The position numbers and the translations under genes are program-made. A stretch of DNA of 64,000 nt, from the NCBI GenBank assembly GCA_002412925.1, contig DHVZ01000073.1, positions 11,553 to 75,552 on the forward strand, given 5' to 3'. The stretch is from Anaerolineales bacterium UBA5195 (GTDB taxonomy: Bacteria > Chloroflexota > Anaerolineae > Anaerolineales > Villigracilaceae). Below are positions 60,525 through 64,000 of the stretch, piece by piece. Under the pieces are notes generated by a model. The model was given only the letters and a program-made list of their open reading frames with translations. It did not search any database and had not been told where the DNA came from. Position 1 is the first letter of the stretch; the number at the start of each line of letters is the position of its first letter.

Positions 60525-61241
60525 ATGATCCACTTTTCTTCCACCCAATTACTTAACAAGTTCCGCAAAACGAGCCTGCAGCGCGGAACAGTCTTTGGCG
60601 CCATCTTAGTGGTAGCCTTGCTGGCCTTCGAGGTCTTCAACTACTCCACCACCGATTTCGCCCTGACCGACCTGCTCGGCGCAAACCTGACCTTCGCAGG
60701 CCTGCGCTGGGCCACCATCTTATCAGTCGCATTCTGCGGGATCGACTTTGCGGGCATCGCGCGCCTGTTCACCCCCCAGACCGAAGCCTCACAGGAACCC
60801 GCCGAGGTCTGGTACCTGTTCGGCGCCTGGGTGCTGGCTGCCGCCATGAACGCCACCCTCACCTGGTGGGGCGTGGCCGTTGCCATCAGCGGGCATACCG
60901 CGCTCGGCTCGGCCATCATCGGACGCGAAACCATGCTCAAAGTCGTCCCGGTTTTCGTGGCGGTGATGATCTGGGTCATTCGCATCCTGATCATCGGGAC
61001 TTTTTCGATGGCTGGCGACAGGCTCTTCTCAATGGCGGACTCAAGAGCTTCCAACCGCGCCGCCCAATCCCGTTTCGACGCGGGCCGACCCGTCAATCAA
61101 CCCTTGGCCGCCAACCCGAGGCCGTTCCAAAAGCCCCAGCCGCAAAACACCTACCAGCGCTCCACCCGGCCCGAGCCGACCTACCAACCGGTGGGCATGG
61201 CAGCCAAGCCACGAGATGAAGACCCGGGAACCTGGCGGTAA
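60525..61241 (+). CDS. Four-helix membrane protein under an SOS-like promoter
   Basis: A 238-residue protein starting at ATG 60525 (AAGGAG upstream). Helices lie at about 25-45, 60-80, 95-125 and 140-165, followed by a Pro/Arg/Gln-rich cytoplasmic tail of about 65 residues. No family is recognised. Its predicted regulation by a LexA-like repressor suggests a role in stress or division arrest, without direct evidence. Confidence 0.75.
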   Translation: MIHFSSTQLLNKFRKTSLQRGTVFGAILVVALLAFEVFNYSTTDFALTDLLGANLTFAGLRWATILSVAFCGIDFAGIARLFTPQTEASQEPAEVWYLFGAWVLAAAMNATLTWWGVAVAISGHTALGSAIIGRETMLKVVPVFVAVMIWVIRILIIGTFSMAGDRLFSMADSRASNRAAQSRFDAGRPVNQPLAANPRPFQKPQPQNTYQRSTRPEPTYQPVGMAAKPRDEDPGTWR

Positions 61242-61284
61242 GCGCGGCCAGCAGGAAATCGCAATTTGTAACCACAGATATAAA

Positions 61285-61329
61285 GAAACAGACTTCCGCA
61301 GCCGGTCTGACCGCAGAAGTCTGTTTCTC
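61285..61329. terminator. Hairpin between convergent genes
   Basis: GAAACAGACTTC and GAAGTCTGTTTC form a 12-bp stem extended by imperfect pairing, with A and T tracts on the outside. It lies between convergent reading frames. Confidence 0.8.
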
Positions 61330-61338
61330 AAACCTGGG

Positions 61339-62004
61339 CTACCCTGACCCGCGGACGCTTGACCAACCGCCCCCACCCTTCGACAAGCTCAGGAACCAGG
61401 CCAGCCCTGCCCGGTCTAGCTGACCCTTGTGCCAGGCGCGGACGTGTTTCAGCGTTGCAAAGGTCAGGCCTACAACGAACGAAAGCAGCAGCACGGTCAA
61501 GCCTAAGGGACGGGCAAGTCCCGGCCAGAAGAGCAGGCAGACCAGGCTCGCCCAGCTCAGGTCCGTCAGCACCACGGGCAGACCCGTCCAGACAGATTTC
61601 TCCGGGAAATGAAAAAATAATGGCAGTTTCATCAGCAGATCCTTGATAGAAAATGGATGCCACAAGAACCCCGGTGATTGGTTTGCACGAGTAAAATTTT
61701 CCATCTTCACCAGGTAAGCGTCGCGGTCGTGAGCGGTCAAAATCAGGGTGGCCATTTCGGGGAAATTCGCACGCGCCCATCTTTCGATCTCAGCCGAGGG
61801 CCGCCCCGGCATTTTCAAGTCGAGCAAAAGCACCTGGGGACGCAACGCTTCCACCAGGGGTTGAACCTCATCCCCATTCTCGGCTTCGCCAACAAGCTGA
61901 ATATCGGGCGCCGCGCTCAAAATCGTGCGAATGCCCGCCCGTGTGACTGCATGGTCATCTGCAAAAACCAAAGTGATCGTGGCATCCCTCGCCTGGCTGC
62001 GCAC
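61339..62004 (-). pseudogene. Truncated response regulator fused to membrane helices
   Basis: Residues 1-100 are a NarL-type receiver: 'FADDHAV', phospho-acceptor Asp in 'VLLLDLKMPG' and Thr in 'LTAHDRDAYL'. At 'YLVKM', where the receiver should go on to the conserved Lys and a LuxR HTH, it switches to 'ENFTRANQSPGFLWHPFS' and two membrane helices (about 140-185). The tail 'LSLSKGGGG' comes from the dispersed repeat at 61376-61395. The junction at an internal Met suggests a deletion joining two genes. I read it as a broken regulator, possibly still expressed. Confidence 0.65.
61376..61395. repeat. CCCTTCGACAAGCTCAGGAA dispersed repeat
   Basis: One copy of the CTTCGACAAGCTCAGG repeat seen in many bacterial genomes. 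Here it forms the C-terminal codons of the broken regulator. Confidence 0.6.
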
Positions 62005-62206
62005 GGCTTACAGAAAAGCAAAGTCGCTCACGCCGAAATTCGGATGCGAAAGACTTGAAGTATGATATTATTTTCCAGCCGCGCGTTCGCTCGCGTAGGC
62101 CGCGCCGGGAGTGTTCCAGCACTGCCCGGCATTTATTTTAACCTATGCTTGGGCTTTATAAGCGCATTCGGGCAGGGAATAATCCCCGCCCGAATGTTGA
62201 ACAGTG

Positions 62207-62288
62207 TGCGCTGAGAGGGACTTGAACCCTCACGCCTTTCGGCACATGGCCCTCAACCATGCCTGTCTGCCAATTCCAGCACCAGCGC
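62207..62288 (-). tRNA. tRNA-Leu (anticodon GAG)
   Basis: An 82-nt class II tRNA. Acceptor GCGCTGG pairs with TCAGCGC (one G-T), the anticodon stem CATGG/CCATG encloses TTGAGGG (anticodon GAG, codons CUC/CUU), a long variable arm TGCCGAAAGGCG follows, and the T-arm carries GTTCAAGTC. CCA is not encoded. A hairpin (62165-62173 with 62188-62196) lies just downstream. Confidence 0.97.
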
Positions 62289-62375
62289 AGGCAAGGACGT
62301 ATTATAATCAGCTTCTTTGGCCTGTCAAGCAACAAATCTGATCATCACCTTGCGCAGGTTATCCAGTCTAAAATT

Positions 62376-63485
62376 ATGCAGCTTAAAAACAAACCCATTA
62401 TCATCGCCCTGGTTGTCGCGCTTGGCCTCATGACAGCGGCCTTTTTTTTCACCTCGTATACTCGGTATACTTCCCGGCAGGCGGTGCTTAACTATCTCAG
62501 CCAGAACACCGCGAACGTAGCCGTCGCCTGCCTCGACCCGACCAACCCCCAGGTTGATTTTTTTCACAACGGGGATGAGCCTTTCCCGCTGGGCTCGACT
62601 TTCAAGCTGGTCCTGCTGACCGCCTATGCCGAGGATGCAGCCGCTGGCCGGCTGGATCCCCAGGAAAATATTCCGGTCTCTGACCTGGAAAAATTCTATC
62701 TTCCCGGCACCGATGGTGGGGCGCATGAAGAATTTATCCAGGCGCGCGGCGCAGGAAACGCCAGCCTGAAATTGGATGAAGTTGTCGGCGGGATGGTCAG
62801 TTATGGCTCGAACGCCGCCACAGACTATCTTCTCTCGCGCCTGGAGGCGGTCGATTTCCCGAAACTCTACCTGCGCCTGGGGCTGGAACAGACCAGCCAG
62901 CCATTTTCTTTTCTCGGCCTATACCTGTTCATTAAAAACCACGAGACGGGGATGTACGCCGAAGAAGAACTGACCCCGGCTGAAGTCCTGGCCGAGCAAT
63001 CCCGCCTGGAAAACCTGTTCGTCAACAACCCCGCCTGGCGTGCCGCCGAGGTCGATTTCATCCGCAAGCCGACGAATGCCGCGCCGGTCAATATCCAGAA
63101 GCAAGTCATCCACGCCTACGGCCTGCGCGGCAGCGCCCGCGACATATCCCGGATCCTGCTGGCCGCCTACGGTTATCATGCTGCGCTGCCGCCGGAAACC
63201 CAGGCCCTCATGCGCCAGCACCTCGAATGGCCCGCCCGAATGAACCCGGAGAACACCAAGGATTTCAAGACCCTGGCCTCGGCCAGCGGCGCCTGGCCCG
63301 GGGTGCTGACTTCAGCCTGGTACGCGCAAACGCCGGAAGGCAATCCACATCTGCTGGTTGTGCTCTATCGCGAGATGCCCGATGATTTCTGGAACACCTG
63401 GATTACGACCTTTACCCACCAACAGCTTGAAACGCTCGCGCTTGTCAACGGAGATTGCGCGCTCTTTTCCAACGCGCTCAAGTGA
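62376..63485 (+). CDS. Class A beta-lactamase-like membrane-anchored hydrolase
   Basis: A 369-residue protein (ATG 62376). An N-terminal membrane anchor (about 8-28) is followed by the serine hydrolase fold: nucleophile 'GSTFK' and second-motif 'SYGSNAATD' (SxN). The third KTG-type motif is not evident; 'ASASGAWPG' is in its place, so the enzyme may be a peptidase or esterase. The gene starts on the far side of the tRNA-Leu and reads the other way. Confidence 0.8.
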   Translation: MQLKNKPIIIALVVALGLMTAAFFFTSYTRYTSRQAVLNYLSQNTANVAVACLDPTNPQVDFFHNGDEPFPLGSTFKLVLLTAYAEDAAAGRLDPQENIPVSDLEKFYLPGTDGGAHEEFIQARGAGNASLKLDEVVGGMVSYGSNAATDYLLSRLEAVDFPKLYLRLGLEQTSQPFSFLGLYLFIKNHETGMYAEEELTPAEVLAEQSRLENLFVNNPAWRAAEVDFIRKPTNAAPVNIQKQVIHAYGLRGSARDISRILLAAYGYHAALPPETQALMRQHLEWPARMNPENTKDFKTLASASGAWPGVLTSAWYAQTPEGNPHLLVVLYREMPDDFWNTWITTFTHQQLETLALVNGDCALFSNALK

Positions 63486-63520
63486 GCTACCAAAATGACC
63501 TCTCAAACAAGGAGCCTTGT

Positions 63521-64000
63521 ATGATCCGAATTGTTCTGGACGCCATGGGAAGCGATACCCACCCGACCCCCGATGTGATCGGCGCCGTCATGGCCGCCCG
63601 CGAATACGGGGTGGAAGTTATCCTGGTCGGTGACGAAGCCCTGATCAACCCGGTGCTGGCAGCCCAAAACCCCGGCAGCCTGCCGATCCGCGTCGTCAAC
63701 GCGCCCGAAATATTGAACATGGAAGCCAAAGGCGAGGCCCTGGCCTTCAAAGCCCGCCACAAAGACTCGCAAAATTCGATGGCCGTTGGCATCGACCTGG
63801 TCAAACGGGGCGAAGCGGAGGCCTTCGTCACCGCCGGGAACACCGGCGCGGCCTGGCTGACAGCCTTGTTCCGCCTGGGCCGCATCCGCGGGGTGGACAA
63901 ACCCGCGCTGGCCCCCGTCTTCCCCACCGCAAAAGGCTCGTGCGTGGTGCTCGATATCGGGGCCAATCCCGATTGCGAACCCCAGAACCTGCTCCAGTTC
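63521..64000 (+). CDS. plsX: Phosphate acyltransferase PlsX (partial)
   Basis: The first 160 residues of PlsX, cut by the window end: 'VLDAMGSDTHPTPDVIGAV', 'MEAKGEALAF', 'AFVTAGNTGAAWL' and 'VLDIGANPD'. PlsX converts acyl-ACP to acyl phosphate for phospholipid synthesis. AAGGAG precedes ATG 63521. The full protein would be about twice this length. Confidence 0.95.
   Translation, partial: MIRIVLDAMGSDTHPTPDVIGAVMAAREYGVEVILVGDEALINPVLAAQNPGSLPIRVVNAPEILNMEAKGEALAFKARHKDSQNSMAVGIDLVKRGEAEAFVTAGNTGAAWLTALFRLGRIRGVDKPALAPVFPTAKGSCVVLDIGANPDCEPQNLLQF

Overview
The window is a bacterial chromosome segment of fairly high G+C content. It most likely comes from the Chloroflexota (Anaerolineae-like). 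This is an inference from gene content: an RNase J, a primary sigma factor, PlsX, lipoproteins with short Ala/Cys lipoboxes, DUF3048, DUF4126 and DUF2085 proteins, two promoters placed for leaderless mRNAs, and an integrated element of a kind I do not recognise from well-studied phyla. No rRNA, CRISPR array or cas gene is visible.

Layout. 0-5.4 kb: a cupin-type XRE regulator, then a periplasmic sulfur/redox unit (a four-rhodanese lipoprotein and a multiheme cytochrome c split by an in-frame TGA) divergent from a LysR regulator. 5.7-11.5 kb: a class C beta-lactamase-like lipoprotein, and a MacB-type ABC exporter (ATPase plus two FtsX-like permeases) followed by an anchored extracytoplasmic protein. 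11.5-15.7 kb: a triple-thioredoxin/VKOR fusion, an IS remnant and prfC. 16-22 kb: RNase J behind a promoter-terminator leader, an RNA methyltransferase-like protein, an unusual UPF0175/histidine-kinase-like fusion and a CBS-ACT protein. 21.9-27.6 kb: a carbohydrate cluster (mutarotase-like protein, MFS transporter, ROK kinase, PIG-L deacetylase, second ROK-like protein). 27.9-32.8 kb: a second ABC exporter with a peroxiredoxin-like protein, a zinc/manganese-binding lipoprotein under a Fur/Zur-like box, and a GT4 glycosyltransferase.

33.0-45.6 kb is a 12.5-kb integrative element inserted in the 3' half of a tRNA-Thr(CGT) gene and bounded by 44-bp direct repeats (one mismatch). It has a tyrosine recombinase near each end, a CHC2/Toprim primase, a DUF3987 helicase-like protein, several small zinc-finger or DNA-binding proteins, two envelope proteins, and no recognisable capsid, tail or conjugation gene. 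Two features look new to me. One is a 1.5-kb largely non-coding array of 13 copies of a TMGACTCTCAC repeat in fixed inverted/direct geometry beside the primase gene, a candidate origin or partition site. The other is a pair of near-identical five-site AAATCA arrays with 11-10-11-10 bp helical phasing, one upstream of the replication operon and one upstream of the right-hand integrase, which suggests one regulator couples replication to excision.

45.9-64 kb returns to housekeeping sequence: a VF530 protein, a receiver protein, the primary sigma factor with a YceD-like protein, a polyprenyl synthase, TatD, a phosphohexomutase, membrane proteins, a DUF3048 lipoprotein, an acyltransferase, an SMP-30 lactonase, CorA with a short upstream ORF, a membrane protein behind an SOS-box-like operator, a broken response regulator, tRNA-Leu(GAG), a class A beta-lactamase-like protein, and plsX running off the end. 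Functional links between genes rest on motifs and gene order only; no database search was possible.
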